From assembly GCA_039707655.1 (NCBI GenBank), contig CM077666.1, forward strand, positions 302,152,166-302,216,165: a DNA stretch of 64,000 nt, given 5' to 3'. Shown one piece after another: positions 1 through 11,252 of this stretch (positions within the stretch are counted from its first letter, which is position 1; each line of letters opens with the position of its first letter). Position numbers and translations under genes: made by a program. The DNA comes from Elymus sibiricus (taxonomy: Eukaryota; Streptophyta; Magnoliopsida; Poales; Poaceae). The notes under the pieces were generated by a model that saw only the letters and a program-made list of their open reading frames with translations, ran no database searches and was not told the origin of the DNA.

Positions 1-109
1 GGGACTGCACAAAGGGAGTTTGGAGTTCCTATCCTCCTCATCCAACTCTCAGCCTAATCTTCTCCAACAAGTAGTTAGTCTCAAGAGAGACGGCCAAGGT
101 GACCGGCTT

Positions 110-600
110 CTATTTGTGTGTTTATTGTCTCATCAACAGTGCCACTATTATTGTAATCACACTTACTCAATATCTTTGCTAACAGGGACGCGCAGCTCTA
201 TTTTAGTGGAACTACACAAAATGATCGGAATGTTCCATGCTTCTGACAGCTCCTTTCTTTGCCAACATGTCGTGTTGATTTTGATAGAGCTGCGGGAAAG
301 TAGCTGCCAACCAATGAATATCGTGGCCAGGAAATGAAAGCATTCCTATGGAGAGCATCGATCATTTTTTATTTTTTCTTTATTTGTACACCTTCTCACA
401 ACTTTGTCTTCCGTTTTGATGTAAATATTGGCTCTGATATGCAAATCATTGAGATGCATTAGCAAGGAAGTTAGTTTTTTTTTGTGAAAGAGCATGGATG
501 TTAGTTTCCTTTGTATTTGATGGAATGTTGTAACAAGACAACCTTCCAGCTAGCAAGACACATGAAACAAAAGCTGAAAGCTTCATAGCGTTGTACAATT
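110..600 (+). repeat. 3'-end module of a duplicated locus, copy 1
   Basis: This stretch is clearly homologous to 10,385-10,860. Both contain a splice-acceptor-like end followed by an exon relic (near 186 and 10,466), then a shared tail with a conserved segment about fast growth of identical words such as TTTGTACACCTTCTCACAAC. The exon relic also resembles the start of the open exon at 13,382. No long reading frame is kept here, so I read it as the decayed 3' end of one member of a tandem gene array. The gene family was not recognised. Confidence 0.55.
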
Positions 601-683
601 TCATGTCGCTCAAAAATTATGTGTACATATATCATGTAAACAAATGCTGAAAGCTTGATAGCATTGCCAGAAGCCATTCTACT

Positions 684-872
684 ACTCTAGCATCCGAGTC
701 CATGTGCCATGCACCAAATTAGAGTGCACAACCGCACGGGAGACCCTAGCCCGGTCATTTCACCGCAGTAATATACTAGTAGTAATGAGCAGTCAAATCA
801 CAAGCCCTTCCTTTCCCACAGTAAGTTGCTCAGAGGAAGAAACCATCAATTCAATCTTCTTTGAATCTGCTC
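684..872 (+). promoter_or_regulatory. Shared upstream module, copy 1
   Basis: The segment contains a CATCCGAGTCCATGTGCCATGC block, shortened here in description to its core GTGCCATGC, followed by AAATTAGAGTGCACAAC, an ATGAGCAGTCAAATCACA block and a GAAGAAACCATCA block in fixed order. The same order occurs at 2,112, 11,064 and, inverted, at 19,586-19,765 upstream of a B3 gene. Other copies have the G-box-like core CCACGTG at the first block; this copy has CCATGTG. A promoter role is inferred from position only. Confidence 0.5.
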
Positions 873-1689
873 CTACTACTAGGAACAACTATAAATACTC
901 TACTAAGGAGAACACAGATGGGCTAGGTGTCGCACGGAGGCCATATGGTGATAGTGTGATCTGAGGAGTAAATACTTCACTGGGCTGCCGTTTTCCGCAC
1001 TACTCTGGAGTAAATGCGTACTAGTAGTAGAAGATTGCTTTATCACAGATTAAAATAAAATAAGAGTGCAAACACTCCACAGTGCGGTTCCTAGTGTACC
1101 TGTATACTGTACTACTCATACTATTAAACCTTGCGCTTGGCTCTTCGCCTCTTCGTGAAGTCGAACAATTATGGTACTACAGTGTATGCTTCTGGCAATC
1201 TGACACCGAATGAACTGCTGCACGTCCACCTCATGGGCGAGGAGAGCGCGCAGTAGTCAAAAGCTTCTCCTTGTCCTGCGAGCCACCGCACGTGTGGGAG
1301 AGGGCGTAGTAAGCTAGCTTCTCCTTGTTCTCCTCGTCCTGCGAGCCACCGCGCATGTGGGAGAGGGAGAGGGCGTAGTGTAGTATTAGTACTACTACTA
1401 GTCCATACTGCCTCCTTTCCCGTTAATATGGCTTAATGGCGGTCACTGGACTTCATAATACGCTCATTACGGTCAATATATACATTTTGGGGTGTTTATA
1501 CGGTCACTAGCTCATCGTAGAGCACCGTATTGCACTCGGTTGACCGGCCAAATAGTCTGCGTAGCACTTTGTTGACTGGTTAAATTGACACGTGGACTGT
1601 GGGTCCCACCTGTCAGTTGGCAGAGGAAAGAAATAAGTTAAACAAAATTTTACACAGGCACGGCAGGAGTTCAACCCTTGCGCGGGAAT
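873..1689. other. Intergenic stretch without a gene
   Basis: No gene is visible. Short repeated words occur, including GTAGTACTACTAG-like runs and two copies of a phrase containing CTTCTCCTTGT...CCTGCGAGCCACCGC (near 1,264 and 1,318), which mark a small local duplication. Confidence 0.5.
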
Positions 1690-1885
1690 CACCCTGGCTG
1701 TGTATGTGTGCGCATGCACGTGTAGGCTGAGCACTTGAGCGTGAGCGTGTGTGTTGCGTCATGTGTTGTACACATGCATGCGTGCGTGCATGTGTACGTG
1801 TGACTGCCGCATGCATGCATTAGGGCGTCACGTGCGTTTTTGTGTGCATGTGTACATGTGACTACTGCATGCATGCATGAGGGTT
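1690..1885. repeat. TG/CA-alternating tract with CATGCATG repeats
   Basis: Alternating purine-pyrimidine sequence rich in TGTG, GTGCATGTGTAC and CATGCATG. Two diverged tandem units of about 65 bp end with GCATGCATGCATTAGG and GCATGCATGCATGAGG. CATGCATG is the RY (Sph) element, a known binding site of ABI3/FUS3-type B3 factors; a functional role here is inference. Such tracts can also adopt Z-DNA. Confidence 0.6.
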
Positions 1886-2111
1886 GTAGTCTTCACATGT
1901 TCATATTTCATAATGTACTGTGTGGACGAAGTTTAGACGGCATTACCCCTTGCTGAAATGATGGATGTTAGAGCAGGTAGGGCACATGGGAGTGAGACAA
2001 ACCTGCATGCAGGGGTATTTTGGTCAATAGTGTAACAAATAGCTCATGCATCGTAAGATCCATTTGCATGGAAATACTACTTCTCGGTCGTCGGAACTCG
2101 TTCTTCTTACT

Positions 2112-2310
2112 TTCGCCAACACGTGGGACATCCAGCATCCGAATCCACGTGTCATGCAAGAAATTAGAGATAAGTGATTGGGAGTACAAGTGAGACTCAG
2201 GAACGGTCACACACGTAGGTGGAGTACCAGCAGGGGACGCAGTAATAATGCCTAATGAGCAGTCAAATCACACAGTAAGTTGCTCGGACGAAGCAACCAT
2301 CAATGGCACG
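2112..2310 (+). promoter_or_regulatory. Shared upstream module, copy 2
   Basis: Second copy of the module seen at 684. It has CGCCAACACGTGGGACATCC, then CCACGTGTCATGC, then GAGCAGTCAAATCACA and GGACGAAGCAACCATCA. It lies just upstream of a TATA-containing leader exon (2,356-2,691), which supports a promoter assignment. Confidence 0.55.
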
Positions 2311-2355
2311 TATGCAAAATAAAAAGGTTGATATGGATAGAAAAGGAAAACCGCT

Positions 2356-2691
2356 CCACTATATATACATAATATAGCCAGGAGCCTAAGCTACATGCTT
2401 GCTTGCTGGGGTTGCTCTCTTCACACACTCTCGCACAAAACGACGGTGGCCACACCGCTGTTCACATATCCGGTCGGATCTCGTCCGCCAGGGGAAGTGG
2501 TGGATGTTTTGTGTAGACACGGTCGCCAGCGACGAGGGAGAAAACCCACTGTGGGCGCGTCCCGATCAGGGGTCCCGGCCGTTCTCTCTCACAAAGCTCC
2601 GGCGCGGTAGCCTTCGCCCCTTGCTCACTGCCGTGGTATGGGCTGATGCCGCCTCCCACCGCCCTCCTAGCTACATCCCGACGTCCCTTAG
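2356..2691 (+). other. TATA box and leader exon of the duplicated locus, copy 1
   Basis: A TATATATAC box near 2,360 is followed by a GC-rich leader ending in a GT donor at 2,692. The leader is homologous to 12,490-12,812: shared phrases include ATCCGGCCGGATC-like, GGCGCGG, CCTTCGCGCCCTTG-like and CATCTCGCCC-like words. No convincing start codon opens a long frame, so this is probably an untranslated first exon. Its downstream intron has been filled by repeats. Confidence 0.45.
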
Positions 2692-2761
2692 GTACAACTT
2701 CCTTTCGAGCCGGCTTGCTCCACTGCTCCAGCTCCCCACGTCGCTCCATGCGGATCTATAA

Positions 2762-5520
2762 CGACCGAACCTGATAAGATTCGAGTCTCTGTGATTCACC
2801 GTGCTGGTCCCTGGATCAATAGCTAGCACTCACAGTACAAGATGAAATACCAAGAATAATCCACATGTCATAAGTATTATTACATCGCAGATCCAGAATA
2901 TAGTTTATTACAAACTACTTAGCTCAAAGGCTAGTTCAAAATAAAACACACGGAAAGCATAAAAAAATAACTGTGGAGTCCTAACAACACCACTGGCAAA
3001 GCTGAGTGTAGACATCATAACCCTATGCGCATCACTCACTCGTCGTATAAAAATCCTGCAACATAAAATGTTGCAGCCATATAGGTCAATACTTTGAATG
3101 TATTGGCAAATCACACCCAAAATTGTTATAACAGACCTACCATATCTACATGCAAGGATATGACAAAGGAAAGGCTTATGGTTTTGTTTTGCTGAAAGCT
3201 GATTTTATCTTACTTCTACCTACTAATCAAGTATTTAATATTTACTACACTCTAGTTGATCTATTGTTAAACTAGACCACCTCCAATTTAACCCACCTAT
3301 GAGAGCCTCCAGGGATCATAGGTAAAATTAAGCCCACTTCACATTTAATTATTTGAGATGATAAGATCTTCCAGAGGTTCCAAGTCTAGTGCTTAAAATT
3401 GTCCATAACCGGGGACACGGCTAATCATGATTAGTTTTAATACTCTGCAGAGTTTTGTACACTTTACCCACTGGACCCAATCCAAAGATTGAGACGAAGT
3501 CTTTCAGAAGAGGTTCCCTTAACCACCTGACCGCCACATCCCACCTATCCCGCTACATCTGTCGACACTGTCTGGGCAAGGGTTCCAACAACTGATCAAC
3601 TAAGCCAGAGCCCATATAGCCAGTGGCTGTACATGGAAGCTACTTGATATGAAACATGTCCAACCTCTTTGAACCTGGGCGGCATTCCCCACCGTTCCTG
3701 AGTCATGTAGAGCCTCCTGGAGGATACATACTTGTCGACTGGTCCCGACAAACCATCCCGCCCAGATGATTCATTAATTAAACATTAATATTGCAGAGCC
3801 TCCTGGAGGATACAATAAAATGCATGTTGTTACTTTGTTCATTACTTAAATCTCTCACAACTTCCATGTATCACACAATACCCAATCCACGCCTACCATA
3901 GCAAGGATAAGCATATAACTACACAATACGATACCCAAATATGGCGACAAGGAATATCAGGATCAGACTAAACATATGGCTAGCCTATCTGGGTTCAGCA
4001 AAGTATAATATCATAACATTCCTACACATCCATAATATAATAATGTGGTATAGAACTACATGCATAGAAAATAATAGGATGAAGTATGATCAAAGGTGTA
4101 ACTTGCCTTAGTCCTGGTTCTCGAATTCGCACTATTGACAATAATCCGCGTCGCACTCCGAACAATCTATACGTTTCAAACAAAACAGCGAATAAATAAC
4201 AAACACTCAATTAACACCAAAACAAAGAAAACAGCAAAGAATCAAATAAAATTCCAAACAACAGTAGCATATCAGGAGGTATACATCATCTACAAACCAC
4301 TAGGATCACAACGCAAAAAGAATCAACTAATTTGGAATGATGGTTTAATAGATATGGCCTCCGGAAGATTGAATTCAAATTTAAATAAATTCAAATTTGA
4401 AAGGTTCAAAAGTGTGAAATTCTGATGCTACAGGATTCTCCTGGTCAATACAAGTACACAGGAAAAAGAATCACCTAAATTGGATTTACGGATCAAGAGA
4501 TATGACCAAACGAAAATGCACTAAAAATCTGTCAATTTCTCTGGAGTTTCTGCTGCGGCTGCTATGCGGGTGCCATGTGGCAAGAGCTCATTCGCTGGTA
4601 CCTGTTCGCAGGAAATAAAACAACGGCCACCCGATACTAGTGACAAAGAACGCAGTGGCAGGGCTCACCGGAATCGAAAACGAAGGCAGCGGCGATGCTG
4701 TGTTCGATGGTGGCGATGGCTACGGTGGATCTCCAGAGACGGCGGATGGTCCAAAGGAAGAGGCGTACGAAGGCGGTGAGTTTGGTGGCGTCAACGGCGA
4801 TGGGGGAGTCCTTTATTGGCGGCGGTGCTCCAACTATGGCACGGCGGCGTCGGAGAACTCCGGCAGGCCTTGGACCTCTTCCTAGAGCTCCTCTGAGCAA
4901 ACAAAAGATTTAGGCAGGCGCGCAAAATCAGTAAAAAGGGAACGGCCCTGAGGAGGGGGGTCTTAACCTCCTGGTGGCGTCGGAACGCACCGGCAATGGA
5001 GCTTCGGGGCGGTGAACTCCGGCGAGATCGGTTTTGACTGGTACGGGCGATACAGTGCACGGGAGTTGGCAAAACAAGGAAAAATCGGATGAGGAGGGGT
5101 TGGGGATCTTATATAGGGTATCAACTTGCGCGTGGAGTCCAGGGATCGATTGAATCGATCGATTTGGTTCGGTTCTATTTCGGAGCCACAGTGTTCGTGA
5201 AGAACACGCAGAGGTGAGGAAGATGACAGATGGGCCAGCCTCGTCAGCGAGACAGAGAAAAGGAAAAAAATAGCGAAGAGAGAGAGCTACGGGGTGGGCT
5301 GCGGCTACGCCGAAATGGGCCGACCTGCTGTCGCTGTGCTGCTGCAATTCCAGTGCTCTGGAAGCTGCTGGTGTTGCTGGGCTGCGGCTATGCACGCCCA
5401 GGTGAACAGTAAAGACTGCGAAAATAAAATAGTGCATAGGAAATTATCTTGGCTAAAATTAAATACCAGATGACTTCCTAAAAATACTATAAACACACAG
5501 TAAAATATCTTTCCTCTTTC
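2762..5520 (-). mobile_element. LTR-like retrotransposon remnant, probably a solo LTR
   Basis: The block resembles a large Triticeae Gypsy LTR read on the minus strand. A CCTATATAAGATCC box (minus strand, near 5,110-5,122) is followed downstream by a GC-rich leader (about 4,640-5,090), as in the LTRs at 37,169 and 44,412. The rest is AT-rich with repeated GAGCCTCCTGGAGGATAC phrases (near 3,712 and 3,797). No coding region or clear TG/CA ends and target duplication were found, so both boundaries and the class are uncertain. Confidence 0.4.
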
Positions 5521-5521
5521 C

Positions 5522-5525
5522 CCCC

Positions 5526-5568
<43 letters not shown>

Positions 5569-5613
5569 GCACGGATTGACTCCGTGGGTTCACCGTCGCG
5601 CCCTATTTTTGCC

Positions 5614-5657
<44 letters not shown>

Positions 5658-5797
5658 TAATTAATAATAATAATAATAATAATATAATAATAATAATAAT
5701 AATAATAATATAATATAATATATAATAATAATAATATAATATAATAATAATAAAGCACGGATGGACTCCATGGGTTCACCGTCGCGCCCTATTTTTG
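5522..5797. repeat. (TC)n(TA)n and (AAT)n microsatellites with flanking duplication
   Basis: A (TC)n run changes to a (TA)n run (to about 5,567). A 43-bp sequence beginning GCACGGATTGACTCC follows (5,569-5,612), then about 140 bp of (AAT)n with TATAAT variants, then a near-identical second copy of the 43-bp sequence (5,755-5,797, two or three substitutions). Confidence 0.85.
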
Positions 5798-7620
5798 AAA
5801 AAGTCCCTGACCTTTTTAAGAATCAACCCGCAATCCCCAATGGCCCGAGCGTAAATGAAAAAAAAATGTTTCGTACGCGCCCGAGCGCTGCGCCTTTGTC
5901 TCGAGCGAAGCGGCGCAGTCTCCTCCATCCTCTCCTCCTCACGAGCGGATCCGCCGCCGCCGCTACAGCCCGACGCCGCCCCCGCCCCCGCTAAAGCCTG
6001 ACGCCGCCCCCGCTCGCCGCTGCGGATCCACCGCCGCCCCCGCTACAGCCCGCCTCCGTCTTCGCGACGGTCCCGCCCAAGCTAACGAGGCTGACAACCC
6101 GAGCGGCGGCTGCAATGGCTCGAGCGATTGCGAGACCGGATGGTAGCCGCGGCTGTGCGTGGCCGCATCAGTAATTGCGTTAGCGGATGGAGCGGCAGTT
6201 GCACGGACGTCCTTGATTGATCCCCTCCACGGAACTTTCTTGTCGTACTTCTCGCTCAGCCCCCACGGTGCCGCTCGCCGTGCCCAACTAGACCGCCCCG
6301 TGCTCCACCGAGCCCGCCACGACGCTGGCTACCACGGCACCTAGGACAGTGCCTCAGTCCCTCGCGCCGACGGCTGCGCGGCGGTCGTGTGGAGCAAAGC
6401 TAGACAACGCTGGCCAGGGGCGACGGTGGCGGGGTTGTGTGTACGGAGGCGCTGGAACGGGGTGGCGAGGTGAAGAGGATAAGCTCGAGCAGCCTCAGCG
6501 CGTGCGTGTGTGGTGCTGCTGCTTCGCCACAGTCCACGCTGCGAGACTTGGGCAGAGAGCCAGAGAGATAAGAACACAGAGTTGCTTGGCTTGAAGATAC
6601 AGAACCAAATCGTCTTCGCCCACGTCCAGCCGCATTCGTCGGATCTGGGTTTTCTATGTACCTGTGTTGTTCTTCGGCAAGCATCGTTGTCTTTTTTTAC
6701 ATGTGCATCCAGCCATAGGAATCAATCAAGGAGCAACCTTCGTGTACGTGCATGTGTTGTTCAGCAATACTAACACCAGATTTTGTGGTTTAAAAAAAAT
6801 TGTCCTCAAGTTCAAGTCTGATGTGTTTATACAGGCATGTGAGATTGCAGCGAATTTGTTCATGCTGGCTCTTGCTGATTGATGCTGCTCCTTCTTAACC
6901 CATACTTGCAGATCCTCATATGCGCGGCCAAGGCGAATTAGGCGAATCGTTGCAGCTCTTGCTGGATGATAACAAGGCCGTGAGTGGACTGTTCGTCTGA
7001 TTATCCAAATGTATTTACAAGCTGGCCACCTCCACAAATCAATGAATATTTTTTATCGTGCAATGGTGCAAGGTCATGTTTGATTCCTCAAGCCTCATGC
7101 TATCTTATACTTCTTAATCTTTCAGTCAGAAGGAGAAAATTGGATTTAGTATTATGAGTGTATTGGACATGCTTGAAGTTGCATTAGATTCTTGCAAATA
7201 AGGAGATATTCTAGATTTTATTGTCAATGCTTTAATCAGGAGAGATAAAATCTTACATGTTATTTGTATAATTCAGCAATTAATGAGCTTGAACACTGAA
7301 ATAAGTAAGGGGTCCTTTCAACTGTAGAAAAAGATTTTTGCGAGGACATCGGAGATATGATGAACTACTTGGAAGAGTGAAGGTATTTATCCATGCCGCG
7401 TCTTTGCAATTGAATGCTTGCGTCTTTGAGCACAAATCTTGGTACTGAAGTGGCATGTTTTGTCTTTGAAAGAGTTCTTTCTTGAGCAGTACAAGTACTA
7501 AGGAGAAATAAGTATGTTAAATGTTGTTACTTGCCTTGGAGTGTGTTATTGCAGTGCTACATTCTTTTTTCTACTAATTCCCATAGAGGCAAAGATAATT
7601 CATTTTTCTTTGATTTCATT
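5798..7620 (+). other. GC-rich then AT-rich stretch, no gene recognised
   Basis: The first part (to about 6,580) is GC-rich with repeated CGACGCCGCCCCCGC-type words, like a promoter or leader. The second part is AT-rich with intron-like and 3'-end-like texture, including a possible acceptor near 6,909. No frame has recognisable protein features. It could be a captured gene fragment in a transposon. Confidence 0.3.
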
Positions 7621-7771
7621 GTAATAATAAAGGGGCTATTTGCTTCTTACCACCGTAATTTCGTCCGTCCCTTTAATCGTTTTCGTCCGTCACATAAATC
7701 CTCCATGTGCTGACGGCCGGTGGCCCAAATAACCAGGCCCGCCTGTCCGAGCTAGGCTGAGGCGCAAAAGT

Positions 7772-7856
7772 AAGTGCGCTGGTATGGAGAATCGAACTCT
7801 CCACCTCATGTTTTGTACGAGATGCCGCTGCCAACAAGCTAAGCCATGTTGTGTGC
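7772..7856 (-). repeat. tRNA-derived sequence (SINE-like or tRNA relic)
   Basis: On the minus strand an A-box-like TGGCTTAGCTTGTTGG is followed 37 bases later by a perfect T-arm: stem GGAGA, seven-base loop GTTCGAT, stem TCTCC, which matches a Pol III B box. The 5' and 3' acceptor strands do not pair and the anticodon arm is poor, so this is a tRNA-derived repeat rather than a working tRNA. Confidence 0.5.
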
Positions 7857-9107
7857 TAGACTGTAGGTCAATCCACCTGTGAAATAGTCCCACATCGCCC
7901 CCTTACATCCATCCCATCCAATTTATATACTTTCCTGACTTCCCCAGGTGTTAAGAAGCCGTCTCGAGAAAAAGGAAATACAGGGTAATTAATTGCATGA
8001 CCTGTTAAATTAAGGAGGCAAAGAGTGTCGCGCTGGGTTTCAACGATGACGAGTAGGAGGCCGAGGGAGACATGGACGAGGAACGACGGCATGCCACGCT
8101 GGTTGTCAACGGAGACAGCGGAGGAGTGGGTCGAGGGAAGGATGCGGGTCTAGAGCCGCCAGGAACTGCCGCGCTGGTTAGGCGGAGGAGGGCCAGACTC
8201 GAGGCGCCAAAGAGGGGGGGCGTTCAGCGCCTACAGAGGTAGCGAGGCGCCACACTAAGCGGCGGGGGAGCAACGCGCTGCGGAGCGTAGATCGCACGAG
8301 CTACCACTGGGAGCCGAGGTCGCGGCGGCGGCGGACATAGAGGCGGAGATGGCCGTACCGTACCACCAACCGCACGTATCCCCCGTCTCTCCTATAGACT
8401 GGCTGGCGGCGGCAGCGGCGACGGGTGATTGGCATTCACCTACCTGTAAGGATAGGAGCAGGATTAGGAGATGCCCATGGCGGCCTAGCAGCTGATGTCT
8501 CCCCGGTGGCTTCATAATCTTGCTACAAGTACGCCAGTTTGCAGCTTGCTTTTTTTACACTTGAGATAAGTGTGTTTGCAGCTTGCTAAGCATTCATCAA
8601 AATTATGGTTCGCATGCACCTTGTACATGTATGAATTTTTGCCATATCTCACTTCAGCGCGTAAATTATGGTTTTCTATATTGGACCTATATTTGTTTGG
8701 TTGACTTTGATAGAACCTTTTACAACCAGCTGCATAGTATGGTAAATCACTAAATTGTAATGCTTCAGTCTCCCTGTGTTCTAAAAATAAAATGCTTGGA
8801 ACTTTAGGTTATCAAGCGATGATTTTATTTACTCATATGTGTATTGTTTGATTCAGATGCTAACAATAACTTTTGACCAACTATAGGGAGAACACTATCT
8901 TATCTTAGAAACAGAAGTATTATTAAGTTTAGAATAATCAATGTAATTGGCTTCACAATCTGCCATGTAATTCATGTTTTTTTGGAACAGGAAAAATCTT
9001 CATGATTTTCGCCACTTTATTGTCTAGCTATCTGCCAATGATTGAATGATGGTACAAGAAATATTTGTGTCACGGATAAAAAATAGTGCAAAATAGACGA
9101 TTGGCTA
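7857..9107. other. Stretch without a recognisable gene
   Basis: GC-rich between 8,060 and 8,510, with GAGGCGCCA and GGCGGAGGAG words, and AT-rich afterwards. The open frames are short and show compositional bias only. No repeat family was recognised. Confidence 0.4.
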
Positions 9108-9996
9108 ATAAAGATAAAGACATGAGATAGGGCATGTATGACAAAGAGCTAGATAACAGAGAGTGAACATGAGATGAGCTCTAAAGTTTATGATTTTCGT
9201 ATAATAGTCGGCCGAAGAACCACACTCTACGCATGCCGCGAATGTTTGTTACGTGTTTGTTCCTTGCAAGCCGCACCCAGTAGAGCATCAATAGTCATTG
9301 GTTGCCTCGCGCCAAGCATATAGCCTTGGCATTGGCCAAGGTTGGACACATCATGATCAGATGGATGCCGCGACCCCGGTGATGTGGGTGAGAAGGAGCA
9401 TAAGTGTCAACACGGTTGGGGCGCCGTGTTGAAATAGAGTATGTGGACCTATTTGTGTGGAGGCGGTGTTACAGGTGAGTCTTGAGCCATGCTATTTTTG
9501 GTAGGGGCATGTAATTTTTTTTCTCCCGTTGCAACACACGGGCATGTTTGCTATAAAGATAAAGACATGAGATAGCGCATGTACGACAAAGAGCTAGATA
9601 ACAGAGAGTGAACATGAGATGAGCTCTAAAGTTTATGGTTTTCGTATAATAGTCGGCCAAAGAACCACACTCTACGCATGCCGCGAATGTTTGTTACGTG
9701 TTCGTTCCTTGCAAGCCGCACCCAGTAGAGCATCAATAGTCATTGGTTGCCTCGCGCCAAGCATATAGCCTTGGCATTGGCCAAGGTTGGACACAATATG
9801 ATCAGATGGATGCCGCGACCCCGGCGATGTGGGTGAGAAGGAGCATAAGTGTCAACACGGTTGGGGCGCCGTGTTGAAATAGAGTATGTGGACGTATTTG
9901 TGTGGAGGTGGTGTTACAGGGGAGTCTTGAGCCATGCTATTTTTGGTAGGGGCATGTAATTTTTTTTCTCCCGTTGCAACGCACGGGCATGTTTGC
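9108..9996. repeat. 445-bp tandem duplication
   Basis: Copy 1 (9,108-9,552) and copy 2 (9,553-9,996) are nearly identical and both end in a CCCGTTGCAACRCACGGGCATGTTTGC-type phrase, in which GTTGCAAC is palindromic. That terminal phrase recurs at many Triticeae repeat boundaries, so each unit may be a mobile-element end. No coding capacity is seen. Confidence 0.85.
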
Positions 9997-10384
9997 CAGT
10001 TATTACTAATATATACTACAGGAAAACTAGTTCCATCTCTAATGCAGTTTTGGAAATTTATTTTATGCAATAGACCACACAAAGGGCAGTATAAAACAAA
10101 TATAAAAGTCATTTGGAGTTTCTAAAATTGCAAAAATACGTCAGGTGAACTTCAAATAATACTCTGATCATTATGAACTTTTTATTTCACAGGGGAGAAG
10201 TCATGTTATCTCCACTCCAATAATTTGCCTTAAGTTGCAATAATGATTTGAATATTCAGAAAATTCAAATATGCATAGAAATCATGATGAAAAATAATGA
10301 TCCTATTAACATTCCAAATCTGAAATTTTGGGATTTTACAGGATCTTTCTCTACTTCTTTGCCCTGCACGTTGCTCTACCCGCT
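9997..10384. other. AT-rich spacer
   Basis: No gene or recognised repeat. AT-rich with several TTTTGGAAATTT-like words. Confidence 0.4.
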
Positions 10385-10860
10385 TCTATTTGTGATGAGT
10401 TTATCTCTCATCAACTAGTGCCACTACTATTATTCTAATCACACTTCTTCAATATCTTTGCCAACAGGGATGCTCAGCTCGATTTTAGTGAAAGTGCACA
10501 AAATCATCGGATGGTCCATGGGTTCCAGACTTCTTTCCTTCGGAAGTTTCAACCTCGCCAGGAAATTAAAGCCTGTTTAGGGTTTAGGGTTCAAGGCCTA
10601 GGGACTGCATCGATCGTTTTGTTCTTTATTTGTACACCTTCTCACAACGTTTGTCTTTAGTTGTGAAGTAAATATTGGCTATGATCTGTGAATCATTGAG
10701 ATGCATCAGCATGCATGTTAGTTTCCTTTGTATTTGATGATGGAATGTTGTAACGGGGCAACCTTGGAGGCAAGATACATGAAACAAAAGTTGAAAGCTT
10801 CATAGCATTGTAAGTTCAATTTTATCTCGCTGAGAAATTATAGTAGTAGTATGTAGTACT
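10385..10860 (+). repeat. 3'-end module of the duplicated locus, copy 2
   Basis: Homologous to 110-600 in the same orientation and order, including the exon relic after CCAACAG (near 10,466), the TTTGTACACCTTCTCACAAC phrase and the ATGAAACAAAAG phrase. It differs by small insertions, among them a short TTTAGGGTTTAGGG at about 10,577. No open coding frame remains. Confidence 0.55.
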
Positions 10861-11063
10861 CCTACTACTATTACTAAAGAGCTAGGTGTCGCACGATGTC
10901 CAAGGAATATGATGATAGTATGAGGTGGGCCATGTACTACTCACTGGGCTGCCGTGTTTCGCACTCCTCCGGTGTAAGAGTGGATAAAATTAGTTTTATC
11001 ACAAAAAAAAGAGTGCACACGCTCTACGGTGCGGTTCCTGGCTCCAAAATCATTCTACCTCCT

Positions 11064-11252
11064 TTCGCCGAAACGTGGGACATCTAGCATCTGGGTCCAC
11101 GTGCCATGCACCAAAGTAGAGTGTAGTACTACAACTGACAATCACGATGGTTGTACCACTGTAGTAATAATGACCAATGAGCCGTCAAATCACATAGACC
11201 CGACAGGAAGTTGGACGGACGAAGCAACCATCACTCTTCGTTGAATCCGCTT
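11064..11252 (+). promoter_or_regulatory. Shared upstream module, copy 3
   Basis: Third copy of the module, with TTTCGCCGAAACGTGGGACA, then TCCACGTGCCATGCACC, a GAGCCGTCAAATCACA block and GGACGAAGCAACCATCA. It is followed about 1.2 kb later by leader exon copy 2. Confidence 0.55.

Noticed and set aside
10574..10592. Interstitial telomere sequence
   Set aside because: Only two TTTAGGG units, which can arise by chance or from promoter telo-boxes.
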